From the NCBI GenBank assembly GCA_045124255.1, contig JBGVLM010000078.1:1-54901 (forward strand): DNA of 54,901 nt, in the 5' to 3' direction. A program made the position numbers and the translations under genes. This document shows, piece by piece, positions 8,608 to 18,280 of this stretch (the first letter of the stretch is position 1; each line of letters begins with the position of its first letter). The notes beneath the pieces are model-generated. The model did no database searches, had not been told where the DNA came from, and was given only the letters and a program-made list of their open reading frames with translations. This stretch comes from Eshraghiella sp045124255. Lineage in GTDB: Bacteria > Bacillota > Clostridia > Lachnospirales > Lachnospiraceae.

Positions 8608-11241
8608 ATGAAGAAATTATTATTAATTGACGGACATAGTATTTTGAACAGGGCTTTTTACGGAGTGCCGATACTGACTAATTATGAGGGGACTCATACG
8701 AATGCAGTATACGGCTTTATTAATATTATGCTTAAGGCACTGGAGGATGAGGCTGCGGAATATATTGCTGTTGCCTTTGACCTGAAGGCGCCGACATTCA
8801 GACATAAGATGTATGACGCATACAAGGGAACACGTAAGCCAATGCCTGCCGAGCTGCATGAGCAGGTTCCGATAATAAGGGACGTGCTTTCTGCAATGGG
8901 AATTCCTGTTATTACGCTGGAAGGGTATGAAGCGGATGATATACTCGGAACAATAGCAAAACGCAGTCAGAGTGAGGGTTTTGAGGTGTCGGTACTGTCA
9001 GGTGACAGGGATTTACTGCAGCTTGCGGATGAGCATATTAAAATCCGTCTGCCAAAGACAATTAAGGGTAAGACCGAAATAGAGAATTACCATCCTTCAG
9101 AGGTTTTGGCAAAATACATGGTAACACCTTTGGAATTTATTGATTTAAAGGCGTTAATGGGTGATACCTCCGATAATATTCCGGGTGTTCCGGGAATCGG
9201 AGAGAAGACTGCGACCTCAATTATTTCCAAATTCCATTCAATAGAAAATGCATATGAGCATATTGATGAGATTACTCCTGCAAAGGCAAAAAATAATCTG
9301 TCAGAGCATTATGATATGGCGGTAATGAGTAAAAAACTGGCAACTATAGACATTAATGCACCTGTTGATTTTGAAATAGAAAAGGCAAAGATTGATAATC
9401 TTTTCACAAAAGAGGCCTATGAATTATTCCGTAAGCTTGAACTGAAATCACTGCTTAAGAAATTCACGGATGAAGAGCTTGTGCAGAGCAGCGAATTTAA
9501 TCCGGATATTATAAATGTAACGGACATTGATTTGTTTGCGAGAATAATGACGCGGATTAGGGCGAATAATGGTGCCGGAATTTCACTGGCAGCATATAAT
9601 GATGAGATTATTGCCCTTGCGGTTGCACTCGATGGCGAGAATTATTATATTCCGTCAGAGGGCTTTATAACCTCTGATTATATTCGCGAGAATCTTCGTG
9701 AGCTTAGTGAAAATACGGAGTTGTATGTAATAAATCTTAAAAATAAGCTTGATTTTATTAATGATGAGATTAATTCCAATGTTATTGATTTAGCATTGAT
9801 GGCATATTTAATTAATCCGCTTAAGCCGGATTATTCTTATGATGAACTGGCAGGGGAATATCTTAATCTGATTATTCCAAAAAAATCTGATTTAATCGGT
9901 AAGGAAAGTCTTTCAGAGGCATATATGAATAATGAGGAGGCTTTTGCAAGACTGATTGTATATGAGGCGTATGTTGCTGATAAGGCCTATCCGGTTCTGA
10001 ACAATAAGCTTTCCGAAATGGGAATGCAGAAGGTTTATCGTGAAATTGAACTGCCTTTGGTTTATGTTCTCCGAAGCATGGAGAGAGAGGGAATCAGAGT
10101 CAATAAAGAGGCATTAAAGAGCTATGGCAATGCACTTGTCGGAAGAATTGAACAGCTTGAACAGGCTGTCTATGCAGCGGCAGGAACGGAGTTTAACATT
10201 AATTCGCCAAAACAGCTTGGAGAGGTGCTTTTTGACAAAATGGGACTTCCGTCAGGTAAGAAGACCAAGACGGGTTACTCAACCTCTGCAGAGGTTCTTG
10301 AAAAGCTTGCGGAGGATTATCCTGTTGTTAAGGATATTCTGGAATACAGAACACTTGCAAAATTAAAATCCACTTATGCTGACGGTTTGTATGAATATAT
10401 ACGCGAGGATGAGAGAATCCACAGCAATTTCAATCAGACAATTACGGCAACGGGAAGAATCAGCAGTACTGAGCCGAATCTGCAGAATATTCCAATCAGA
10501 ATGGAAATCGGCAGACAGATTCGTAAGGTTTTTATTCCTAAGGAGGATTATATTTTTGTTGATGCTGATTATTCGCAGATTGAATTGAGACTGCTTGCAC
10601 ATATGTCACAGGATGGGAATCTTATCAGTGCCTATAATGAGGACACTGATATTCACAGAATAACTGCGTCAAAGGTATTTCATGTCCCGCTTTCCGAGGT
10701 TACACAGACGCAGCGAAGCAATGCGAAAGCCGTTAATTTCGGAATTGTATACGGAATCAGTTCATACGGACTGAGTCAGGATTTGAGCATATCCAGAAAT
10801 GAAGCCAAGGAGTATATTGATAATTATTTTAAAACATATCCGGGCATCAGGAAATACCTTGATACCATTGTTGCAGACGCAAAAGAGAAGGGATATGCAG
10901 TTACACTTTACGGAAGAAGAAGACCGGTTCCCGAGCTGGCTTCCTCGAATTTCATGCAAAGACAGTTCGGAGAGCGGATTGCAATGAATTCTCCGATTCA
11001 GGGAACTGCGGCGGATATTATAAAAATTGCCATGATAAGGGTTTATACAAGACTTAAGAAGGAAAATCTGAAATCCCGTCTGATTCTTCAGGTACATGAT
11101 GAACTGCTTATAGAAGCAGCACCTGATGAGGAGGAAAAGGTCCGTCAGCTGCTCAGTGAAGAGATGAAGAGTGCTGCCGCATTGTCGGTTCCGCTCGAGA
11201 CGGATGTTCATTCGGGAAGAGACTGGTTTGAGGCGAAATAA
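8608..11241 (+). CDS. polA: DNA polymerase I
   Basis: This is an 877-residue family A polymerase used in Okazaki fragment processing and repair. The N-terminal 5'-nuclease domain occupies about residues 1-290 (LLIDGHSILNRAFYG, GDTSDNIPGVPGIGEKTA). The middle domain corresponds to the 3'-5' exonuclease but reads ISLAAYND where proofreading enzymes have the acidic DxE, so proofreading is presumably lost, as in Bacillus PolA. The polymerase domain keeps motif A (VDADYSQIELR), motif B (AKAVNFGIVYG) and motif C (VHDELL). AAGGGG precedes the ATG. coaE follows without any gap, implying one transcript. Confidence 0.97.
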   Translation: MKKLLLIDGHSILNRAFYGVPILTNYEGTHTNAVYGFINIMLKALEDEAAEYIAVAFDLKAPTFRHKMYDAYKGTRKPMPAELHEQVPIIRDVLSAMGIPVITLEGYEADDILGTIAKRSQSEGFEVSVLSGDRDLLQLADEHIKIRLPKTIKGKTEIENYHPSEVLAKYMVTPLEFIDLKALMGDTSDNIPGVPGIGEKTATSIISKFHSIENAYEHIDEITPAKAKNNLSEHYDMAVMSKKLATIDINAPVDFEIEKAKIDNLFTKEAYELFRKLELKSLLKKFTDEELVQSSEFNPDIINVTDIDLFARIMTRIRANNGAGISLAAYNDEIIALAVALDGENYYIPSEGFITSDYIRENLRELSENTELYVINLKNKLDFINDEINSNVIDLALMAYLINPLKPDYSYDELAGEYLNLIIPKKSDLIGKESLSEAYMNNEEAFARLIVYEAYVADKAYPVLNNKLSEMGMQKVYREIELPLVYVLRSMEREGIRVNKEALKSYGNALVGRIEQLEQAVYAAAGTEFNINSPKQLGEVLFDKMGLPSGKKTKTGYSTSAEVLEKLAEDYPVVKDILEYRTLAKLKSTYADGLYEYIREDERIHSNFNQTITATGRISSTEPNLQNIPIRMEIGRQIRKVFIPKEDYIFVDADYSQIELRLLAHMSQDGNLISAYNEDTDIHRITASKVFHVPLSEVTQTQRSNAKAVNFGIVYGISSYGLSQDLSISRNEAKEYIDNYFKTYPGIRKYLDTIVADAKEKGYAVTLYGRRRPVPELASSNFMQRQFGERIAMNSPIQGTAADIIKIAMIRVYTRLKKENLKSRLILQVHDELLIEAAPDEEEKVRQLLSEEMKSAAALSVPLETDVHSGRDWFEAK

Positions 11242-11835
11242 ATGAGAATTATAGGAATTACAGGAGGAGTCGGAGCAGGCAAGTCCACGGTGCTTTCACT
11301 CCTTAAGGAATTATGCTGCTGCAGGATTATAATGGCGGATGATGTTGCGAAGGGACTTATGGTTAAGGACGGAGTTCTGGGAGCTGCGGCAGTGGAGCTG
11401 TTTGGAAGTGAGGCCTTTAATGCTGACGGAAGCCTTAATACCGCCCATATTTCCGGTATTATGTATAATAATCAGGATATAAAGTCACGTTGGAACGGAA
11501 TAGTGCATCCTGCCGTTAATAAGGCGATTTATGATGAGCTTGACAGTGCCGCAGAGAGCGGTCTGTATGATTTTGCATTTGTTGAGGCGGCATTGCTGAT
11601 TGAGAACGGATATGACAGAATTTGTGATGAAATCTGGTATATTCATGCTTCTGTGGAGGAGAGGCTTAAAAGACTTTCAGATAACAGGGGCTATTCAAAC
11701 GATAAGTCTTTATCAATTATGAACTGCCAGCTGTCAGAGGCAGAATTCAGACAGAAATGCAGCTATGTCATTGATAACGGCGTCAGCGTGGAATTTACGA
11801 GAAAACAACTGGAAAATAAACTGGAAGAATATTAA
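11242..11835 (+). CDS. coaE: Dephospho-CoA kinase
   Basis: The 197-residue protein catalyses the last step of coenzyme A synthesis, phosphorylating the 3'-hydroxyl of dephospho-CoA. The P-loop is GITGGVGAGKST at the very N-terminus, followed by MADDVAK, the substrate-binding VHPAV, and FVEAALLIENGYD. Its ATG directly abuts the polA stop codon, the common Firmicute polA-coaE arrangement, and translation is likely coupled because the possible ribosome binding site lies inside polA. Length is usual for the family. Confidence 0.95.
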   Translation: MRIIGITGGVGAGKSTVLSLLKELCCCRIIMADDVAKGLMVKDGVLGAAAVELFGSEAFNADGSLNTAHISGIMYNNQDIKSRWNGIVHPAVNKAIYDELDSAAESGLYDFAFVEAALLIENGYDRICDEIWYIHASVEERLKRLSDNRGYSNDKSLSIMNCQLSEAEFRQKCSYVIDNGVSVEFTRKQLENKLEEY

Positions 11836-11841
11836 ATAATA

Positions 11842-11850
11842 TGGTATAAT
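11842..11850 (+). promoter_or_regulatory. Extended -10 promoter of the FtsA-like gene
   Basis: TGGTATAAT at 11842-11850 is a perfect extended -10 element, located in the 58-base gap after coaE. The -35 position 17 bases upstream (TGGAAG) is poor, as extended -10 promoters allow. It may drive the FtsA-like, diguanylate cyclase and hydrolase genes. Confidence 0.5.
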
Positions 11851-11893
11851 TAATTAGTTATTTATTAATTTACAGGTTACGGAGGAATAAGGT

Positions 11894-13963
11894 ATGTCAG
11901 AAAATGTCATTTGTCCTGAACAGTTTGTATTTGGTCTGGATATCGGAACAAGAAGTATCGTGGGCACAATCGGATATATGGATTTAAATGGCTTTCACGT
12001 TATTGCGATGGAAGTGAAGGAACATGATACCAGAGCCATGATTGATGGACAGGTGCATGACATTGCCGTTGTTGCAGAGGAGATAACATTAGTTAAGGAC
12101 CGTCTTGAGAAGAAAATTGGAAGACCTCTTAAGAACGTATGTATAGCCGCTGCCGGACGTGTTCTCAGAACAATCAATGTTAAGGTTGAGGCGGATGCTG
12201 ATGAAGACAGACGTATTTCCAGTGAAGATATATATAACCTTGATTTAAAGGGTGTTGAACATGCACACAGAAAGGCCAATGAGAAGGAGCAGGATATTAA
12301 TTTTTACTGCGTTGGCTATACTCCTGTTAAATATTATCTTAATGATTATGAGATTAAGAATCTTGAAGGACATAAGGCAAGTAAGATAGGTGTTGAACTT
12401 CTTGCGACATTCCTTCCGGAGGATGTTGTTGACGGGCTGTATTCTGCTGTAGAGACGGCAGGCTTAGAGGTTGCCAATCTCACATTGGAGCCTATTGCAG
12501 CCATGAATGTTGCAATTCCGGAGCAGTACAGATTGTTGAATATTGCACTGGTGGATGTCGGAGCAGGAACCTCGGATATCTGTATTACTAAGGACGGAAG
12601 TGTTGTTGGTTATGGCATGATTCCGTCAGCAGGAGATGAGATATCTGAAATAATTGCAAAGCATTATCTTGTTGATTTTAAGCAGGCAGAGAAGATTAAA
12701 TTCTCTTCATCAGGCAAGAAAAATATCACATTTAAGGATATTATGGGAACGAAGGTTTCAATTCCGCCTGAGGAGGTAATTGAGCTTACAAGCCATGTAA
12801 CGAAGAAAATAACAGAAGATGTTGCAGATAAGATTAAGGAGTTAAATGGCGGAAGACCCGTAAGTGCGGTTTTTGTTGTCGGCGGAGGAGGAAAAATTCC
12901 GGGCTTTACCAGATTTCTGGCACAGTTTCTTGAGCTTCCTGAAGCAAGAGTGGCATTAAGGGGTAAGGAGGTTCTTACGGATATAGAATTTGCCGTTACA
13001 AATGTTAAGAAGGACCCTCTTTTTGTAACTCCGATTGGTATTTGTATCAATTATTACAATCAAAAAAATAATTTTATATATGTGACAGTTAACGGCGAAA
13101 GGGTTAAGCTGTATGATAATTCTAATCTTTCTGTGATTGACGCATTAATGCAGATTGGTTATCCTAATGAGAAGCTTTTCCCAAGAAGGGGAGCTGCAGT
13201 TAATTATACTCTTAACGGAACTGCAAGAATGATTCGCGGACTTGCAGGAGAACCTGCGGTTATCCGCAAGAACGGCAGGGAAGCCAATATGAATTCTCAG
13301 ATTGAGAAGAATGATTATATAGATATTACGGAGTCAACTGTCGGAGGCACTCAGACTATGCTGCTCCAGGAACTTGAGGAGTACAAGGGATGTTTTTCTG
13401 TTGAGGTGAACGGGGTTGCACTTGTGTGTCCTAAATATGCGTATGTAAACGGAGAACTGCAGACAGGCACGTATGCAATTAAAGAGGGTGATTCGATTGT
13501 AATGGAGAATTATTATACGGTTGCCCAGCTTTTTGAATTTATGGATGTAAGTACTGACGGTATTGACATATATGTTAATAATGCAAAAGCAGAACCGGAT
13601 GACAAGGTTTATGAAAATTTCAAAGTAAAATATTCTGAGGCTGATTATCTTGCAAAGGCAGATGAGGAGCCTGCCGTCAGTGAAACGTCAGGGAATGCCG
13701 AAGCGGAAACTGCTGATAATGCAGAGAGCGAACCTGAAGCTGCAGTGCCGGTTAATAAGAGTATTGTTGTTAATATTAACGGACGCAATGTTGTTCTTTC
13801 AGGTAAACCGGCATATACGTTTGTAGATATATTTGATTTTTATCCCTTCGATTTGACAAAGGCCGGCGGAAGTGAGCTTATAACTACCGTTAATGGTGAG
13901 AATGCGGATTTTATGGGACCTATTTTTGATGGAAATATTATTGAATTATACTGGGCTAAGTAA
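11894..13963 (+). CDS. FtsA/PilM-like actin-fold ATPase with long C-terminal extension
   Basis: Residues 1-380 of this 689-residue protein form an actin-like ATPase with an SHS2 insertion: FGLDIGTRSIVG (phosphate 1), ALVDVGAGTSDICI (phosphate 2) and FVVGGGGKIPGF (adenosine motif). This resembles FtsA, the membrane tether of FtsZ, but FtsA is normally about 420 residues and ends in an amphipathic helix. Here about 300 extra residues follow, with similar segments near residues 394 (YVTVNGERVKL), 499 (CFSVEVNGVAL) and 620 (IVVNINGRNVVL) that look like repeated beta-grasp-type units, and an acidic Glu/Ala linker before the last. There is no obvious C-terminal membrane helix. A cell-division or envelope scaffolding role is inferred. 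Confidence 0.75.
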   Translation: MSENVICPEQFVFGLDIGTRSIVGTIGYMDLNGFHVIAMEVKEHDTRAMIDGQVHDIAVVAEEITLVKDRLEKKIGRPLKNVCIAAAGRVLRTINVKVEADADEDRRISSEDIYNLDLKGVEHAHRKANEKEQDINFYCVGYTPVKYYLNDYEIKNLEGHKASKIGVELLATFLPEDVVDGLYSAVETAGLEVANLTLEPIAAMNVAIPEQYRLLNIALVDVGAGTSDICITKDGSVVGYGMIPSAGDEISEIIAKHYLVDFKQAEKIKFSSSGKKNITFKDIMGTKVSIPPEEVIELTSHVTKKITEDVADKIKELNGGRPVSAVFVVGGGGKIPGFTRFLAQFLELPEARVALRGKEVLTDIEFAVTNVKKDPLFVTPIGICINYYNQKNNFIYVTVNGERVKLYDNSNLSVIDALMQIGYPNEKLFPRRGAAVNYTLNGTARMIRGLAGEPAVIRKNGREANMNSQIEKNDYIDITESTVGGTQTMLLQELEEYKGCFSVEVNGVALVCPKYAYVNGELQTGTYAIKEGDSIVMENYYTVAQLFEFMDVSTDGIDIYVNNAKAEPDDKVYENFKVKYSEADYLAKADEEPAVSETSGNAEAETADNAESEPEAAVPVNKSIVVNINGRNVVLSGKPAYTFVDIFDFYPFDLTKAGGSELITTVNGENADFMGPIFDGNIIELYWAK

Positions 13964-13990
13964 TTTTATTTCATAACGAAGGAAAATAAT

Positions 13991-15697
13991 ATGGATAAGA
14001 AAGAAAAAGTAATAGAACTTCAAATTTCGTTTTCACGTAAACATATTCCGATTATGGTCGCTGCATTTATTTTTATTATTATTAATGTTATCAGTAATAT
14101 CGGCGGCGGAATATATGTATATATACCGGGTGCGGCTCTTTGTGCAATTGCACTGGTGGATGTTCTTATTTCACAATTTAACTTTTTTCATAATTATAAG
14201 GTACTGATGGCGGTAAGATGTATTGAGGTGCTGGTTTCCGGGCTGCTGATTAATGCCGGAGATTCCATCGGTACCGGTGAATTTATGAATTTGTTTGCAA
14301 TATTATTTTTTATCCTGTTCTGCATTGAAATAGGTTATATTATTGATTTGACCGAGAAGACTTTTGCGTTTATCGGCAGCCTTTTGCTGCACAGCTCATA
14401 CCTGATTAAGATTTTGACATGCATTATCAGAACGGAGCCTGATATTCTTAAGGCATTCGATTACATAATAATTGCTAGTGTTTCATTTATTGTTCTTTTT
14501 GCAATATTCTCATATATTGGTGAGGTGCAGAAATATAATGAGCAGTGCCTGTATGCAAAGGACAGAATGCTTGAAAGGGCAAAGGACAGCTTTGATAAGG
14601 TTTCCGATAATCAAAGCAGTCTTATGTATGCTAATGAGCAGCTCAGTGTTAAGAAGTACGAAATTGAAGAGGCTAATAAGAGAATTACATTGATTAATGC
14701 GGATATTAATTTCCAGAACCGGATTATAAGAATTGCCTCTTCTTCACTTGACTTAAATGAAGTAATTTATAAATGCAGTGATGCAATAATTGCAGGTCAT
14801 GGAGATGTTTTTTTTGCAAATATTATTTTCAGGGACAAAACAATGCGTAAGAATCACGCATGCCAGCTTGAGAAGAAAATGTCACCGCTTGATTTTAATG
14901 AATTCATCAGTTTCTTTTTAAGCGACGCATTTATTGATGAACAGGTGTTAAGCGGCAAAATCTATATTAATAATGATGTATCGTTTGATGAATTTCCGTT
15001 CCTTGAAGAGATGGAGGTACGTTCGATTATTGTTAAGAGCATTAAGGTACAGTCCGAGAATTTTGCCAGCGTTTTCGTTATTATGAGCCATTCAATTAAT
15101 GCATTTAAGGACAAGGAAACAGTTTATGATAATATTTTAAGGCAGATAGAGGTTGCCGCAAATAATATTTTCATGTACAACAAGATTATGGAGATGTCTA
15201 ACAGGGACGGACTCAGCGGACTTTATAACAGAAGATATCTTAACCTGTATTTTAGTGAACATTTCAGTTATGAAAAGGTTTCCAAAACCGCAGTTGCCGC
15301 ATTGATTGATATTGACCATTTTAAGTCAATAAATGATACATACGGACATCTTTTCGGTGACCAGGCAATTATTACGGTTTCCAATACAATTAAGCAGGTA
15401 GCGTCAGCCAATGACGGTCTTACGTTCAGATACGGCGGAGAGGAGTTCGTTGTTCTTTTTGAGGATTTGTCTCTTGATGATGCAATAATTATTATGGAGA
15501 GAATCAGGGAGCATATTAAGGTGACTCCGATTACACATAACGGCACTACAATTTATGTTAAGGCGAGTATGGGTATCGCATGTTATCCTGATACGACCAA
15601 AAATCTTCCTAATCTCATTGACAGAGCGGACAAAGCGATGTACTATTCTAAGCAAAACGGTCGTGACCGCCTTACAGTGGATAATGGTGAGGACTAA
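13991..15697 (+). CDS. Membrane-bound diguanylate cyclase (GGDEF)
   Basis: This 568-residue protein has an N-terminal block of about six hydrophobic helices (residues 18-180), a coiled segment, a central domain of about 150 residues that could be GAF-like, and a C-terminal GGDEF domain. The catalytic signature is YGGEEF near residue 480, preceded by DGLSGLYNRRYL and DIDHFKSINDTYGH, so cyclic di-GMP synthesis is expected. The RxxD inhibitory site normally five residues before the signature is absent (ASANDGLTF), so product feedback is probably lacking. It starts 27 bases after the FtsA-like gene and the hydrolase gene follows at once. Confidence 0.9.
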   Translation: MDKKEKVIELQISFSRKHIPIMVAAFIFIIINVISNIGGGIYVYIPGAALCAIALVDVLISQFNFFHNYKVLMAVRCIEVLVSGLLINAGDSIGTGEFMNLFAILFFILFCIEIGYIIDLTEKTFAFIGSLLLHSSYLIKILTCIIRTEPDILKAFDYIIIASVSFIVLFAIFSYIGEVQKYNEQCLYAKDRMLERAKDSFDKVSDNQSSLMYANEQLSVKKYEIEEANKRITLINADINFQNRIIRIASSSLDLNEVIYKCSDAIIAGHGDVFFANIIFRDKTMRKNHACQLEKKMSPLDFNEFISFFLSDAFIDEQVLSGKIYINNDVSFDEFPFLEEMEVRSIIVKSIKVQSENFASVFVIMSHSINAFKDKETVYDNILRQIEVAANNIFMYNKIMEMSNRDGLSGLYNRRYLNLYFSEHFSYEKVSKTAVAALIDIDHFKSINDTYGHLFGDQAIITVSNTIKQVASANDGLTFRYGGEEFVVLFEDLSLDDAIIIMERIREHIKVTPITHNGTTIYVKASMGIACYPDTTKNLPNLIDRADKAMYYSKQNGRDRLTVDNGED

Positions 15698-15709
15698 GGA
15701 GAAAATCAG

Positions 15710-16507
15710 ATGAGAATGATGAGTATTGCCAGCGGAAGCAGCGGCAATTGCATTTATATCGGTACTGATAATGCACATATTCTTGTGGATGACGGTATCA
15801 GCAAGAAGAGGGTAATTGAGGGACTTGCCAAACTTGATTTAAGTCTTGACGATATAGACGCAGTGCTTGTTACACATGAGCATGATGACCATATTAAGGG
15901 TATCGGAGTGCTTGAAAGACAGAGTATAACCCCTGTTTATGGTACATATGGTACAATTAATTATATTTCCGGTTATAAATCCCTTGGTAAGCTTCCGGAC
16001 GGGATTTATCATTCAGTTACCTCCGGAGAGGAATTTTCAATTAAGGATTTAAAGATTAAACCGGTTTCGATTTCCCATGATGCAATAGACCCTGTGGCTT
16101 ATGTTTTCTCACAGGGGGATAAGCGTTGTGGGATACTTACTGATTTGGGCTATTTCACGGATGATATACTGCATGAGTTCAGTAATATGAATGCAATGTT
16201 AATTGAAGCGAATCATGATGTTAACATGCTTATGACAGGTCCGTATCCGTATCCTCTTAAGCAGAGGATTTTAGGAGATTCGGGACATCTTTCCAATGAA
16301 AGCTGCGGCCGTATGCTTGGAGAAATACTTTGTGACGCTACGGAGCAAGTTTTTCTTGGACATTTAAGCAAGGAGAATAACTTTCCGGACCTGGCTTATG
16401 AGACTGTAAGAATGGAAATTAATCTTGGAGATAATCCGTTTAAAGCAGAGGATTTTAATATTCAGGTAGCCAAAAGAGAGGCACCTTCGGATATTATTTC
16501 TATATAA
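15710..16507 (+). CDS. WalJ/YycJ-type metallo-beta-lactamase-fold hydrolase
   Basis: This 265-residue metallo-hydrolase begins with the family hallmark SIASGSSGNC and carries the zinc motif THEHDDHIKG near residue 62, followed by ISHDAIDP, LTDLGYF, EANHD and a late GHLSKENN. YycJ/WalJ proteins are DNA exonuclease-like enzymes linked in Bacillus to replication/cell-division coordination through the Wal locus, but here no walRK genes are adjacent. The ribosome binding site AAGGAG overlaps the stop codon of the diguanylate cyclase gene, so the two are in one operon. Confidence 0.88.
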   Translation: MRMMSIASGSSGNCIYIGTDNAHILVDDGISKKRVIEGLAKLDLSLDDIDAVLVTHEHDDHIKGIGVLERQSITPVYGTYGTINYISGYKSLGKLPDGIYHSVTSGEEFSIKDLKIKPVSISHDAIDPVAYVFSQGDKRCGILTDLGYFTDDILHEFSNMNAMLIEANHDVNMLMTGPYPYPLKQRILGDSGHLSNESCGRMLGEILCDATEQVFLGHLSKENNFPDLAYETVRMEINLGDNPFKAEDFNIQVAKREAPSDIISI

Positions 16508-16565
16508 AAAAGACTGTTATACATCAGTCTGCAAAACTAATCAAAAAAATAACGAGGAGATTATT

Positions 16566-16838
16566 ATGAACAAAGTAATTATAACTGTAGTAGGAAAAGA
16601 TACCGTTGGTATCATAGCAAAAGTGTGCACATACCTTGCAGAGACCAAGGTTAACATTCTTGATATTTCACAGACAATTGTCAGCGATTATTTCAATATG
16701 ATGATGATTGTTGATGCAAACAAGTCTGTTAAGGACCTTACCGAGATTATCAATGATTTGGATGCAATCGGTAATGAAATCGGTGTTGTAATCAAATGCC
16801 AAAGAGAAGAAATCTTTGATAAAATGCACAGAATTTAA
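16566..16838 (+). CDS. ACT domain protein (UPF0237 family)
   Basis: This 90-residue single ACT domain protein (VIITVVGKDTVGIIAKV, then NILDISQTI) matches the small UPF0237 family, which is habitually encoded immediately before UPF0210. ACT domains bind amino acids or related ligands; the ligand here is unknown. AACGAGGAGA precedes the ATG. A 6-base-pair hairpin (16511-16530, AGACTG/CAGTCT) lies in the gap upstream but lacks a T tract. Confidence 0.88.
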   Translation: MNKVIITVVGKDTVGIIAKVCTYLAETKVNILDISQTIVSDYFNMMMIVDANKSVKDLTEIINDLDAIGNEIGVVIKCQREEIFDKMHRI

Positions 16839-16856
16839 GGTTGAGAGGAATTAATA

Positions 16857-18221
16857 ATGATTAACATATATGAAGTTAACGAAACTAATGCGATGATTGA
16901 GAAAGAGAATCTTGATGTCCGCACAATAACAATGGGTATCAATCTTCTTGATTGTGCAGACTGTGATTTGGAAGTAGTTAAAGAGAGAATTTATAACAAA
17001 ATAACAACTATGGCCAAGGACCTTGTTAAAACAGGTCAGGATATTGAGAAGGAATTCGGTATTCCTATTGTTAACAAGAGAATATCCATTACTCCGATTG
17101 CACTTGTAGGTCAGTCAGCATGTAAAACTCCGGATGATTATGTCGAAATTGCAAAGGTGCTTGATAAGGCAGCACATGAGGTCGGAGTTAATTTTATCGG
17201 AGGTTATTCTGCAATTGTAAGTAAGGGAATGACGAAGAGTGATGAGCTTCTCATCCGCTCAATTCCAAAGGCACTTGCTGAAACTGAATTAATATGCAGC
17301 TCGGTTAATGTTGGTTCTACAAAGACCGGAATTAATATGGATGCAGTTCGTCTCCTCGGAGATATTATTAAGGAAGCTGCAGAGCTTACCAAGGAGAATG
17401 ATTCACTTGGATGTGCTAAATTTGTAGCTTTGTGCAATGCACCTGATGACAATCCTTTCATGGCAGGAGCTTTTCACGGCGTATCTGAGGCGGATGCAAT
17501 TATCAATGTCGGTGTAAGCGGACCGGGTGTTGTTAAATATGCATTGCAGAATGTTAAGGATGCGGATTTCGGAGAACTGTGCGAGACAATTAAGAAAACA
17601 GCTTTCAAGATTACAAGAGTAGGCCAGTTAGTTGCTCAGGAGGCTTCTAAGAGACTTGGTATTCCTTTTGGAATTATTGATTTATCACTTGCTCCTACAC
17701 CTGCCGTAGGCGATTCGGTTGCTGAGATTCTTGAAGAAATCGGCTTACAGAGAGCCGGTGCACCGGGTACAACAGCAGCACTTGCCCTGCTTAACGACCA
17801 GGTTAAGAAGGGCGGCGTAATGGCTTCATCATATGTAGGTGGTTTGAGCGGTGCCTTTATTCCGGTAAGCGAGGACCAGGGTATGATTGACGCCGTGCTT
17901 GAGGGCAGCCTTACAATAGAGAAACTGGAAGCAATGACCTGCGTATGCTCTGTAGGTCTTGATATGATTGCAATTCCGGGAGATACCTCTGCCGAGACAA
18001 TTGCCGGCATTATTGCGGATGAAGCTGCAATCGGTATGGTTAACCAGAAGACAACAGCAGTGAGAATTATCCCTGCAATCGGTAAGAAAGCCGGAGATAC
18101 CGTAGAGTTCGGCGGACTGCTCGGATATGCACCTGTAATGCCTGTCAATTCATTTGACTGCAGCAGATTTGTAAACAGGGGCGGAAGAATACCTGCGCCA
18201 ATACATAGTTTTAAAAATTAA
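16857..18221 (+). CDS. UPF0210 (PFL, DUF711) family protein
   Basis: This 454-residue cytoplasmic protein belongs to UPF0210/DUF711, a family structurally related to glycyl radical enzymes but of unproven function. It is full length. Recognisable stretches include GGYSAIVSKG, NVGSTKTGINMD, FHGVSEADAIINVGVSGPG, and a glycine-rich C-terminus GGLLGYAPVMPVN. No radical glycine motif RVxGY is present. It follows the ACT gene by 18 bases, and the pairing is so conserved in Clostridia that the two proteins are presumed to work together. A strong terminator follows. Confidence 0.9.
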   Translation: MINIYEVNETNAMIEKENLDVRTITMGINLLDCADCDLEVVKERIYNKITTMAKDLVKTGQDIEKEFGIPIVNKRISITPIALVGQSACKTPDDYVEIAKVLDKAAHEVGVNFIGGYSAIVSKGMTKSDELLIRSIPKALAETELICSSVNVGSTKTGINMDAVRLLGDIIKEAAELTKENDSLGCAKFVALCNAPDDNPFMAGAFHGVSEADAIINVGVSGPGVVKYALQNVKDADFGELCETIKKTAFKITRVGQLVAQEASKRLGIPFGIIDLSLAPTPAVGDSVAEILEEIGLQRAGAPGTTAALALLNDQVKKGGVMASSYVGGLSGAFIPVSEDQGMIDAVLEGSLTIEKLEAMTCVCSVGLDMIAIPGDTSAETIAGIIADEAAIGMVNQKTTAVRIIPAIGKKAGDTVEFGGLLGYAPVMPVNSFDCSRFVNRGGRIPAPIHSFKN

Positions 18222-18236
18222 TAAAGTATTACGGAT

Positions 18237-18280
18237 AAAAAATCCCACAAGGCATTCTCGCTTTGTGGGAATATTTTTTA
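18237..18280. terminator. Bidirectional terminator between UPF0210 and tmcAL
   Basis: TCCCACAA (18243-18250) pairs with TTGTGGGA (18263-18270) around a 12-base loop. An A tract precedes and a T tract follows, so the hairpin can stop the rightward UPF0210 transcript and the leftward tmcAL transcript, whose genes converge here. Confidence 0.85.

Noticed and set aside
10762..11211. A 149-codon open frame on the minus strand within polA
   Set aside because: It is a shadow of the polA coding frame, has no ribosome binding site and no recognisable protein features.
16511..16530. Hairpin AGACTG/CAGTCT before the ACT-domain gene as a terminator
   Set aside because: The stem is short and is followed by GCAAAACTAATC rather than T residues.
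17636..18148. A 170-codon minus-strand frame inside the UPF0210 gene
   Set aside because: Its composition (Ala/Ile/Pro/Ser-rich) is typical for the complement of a highly expressed coding region; no start signal is visible.
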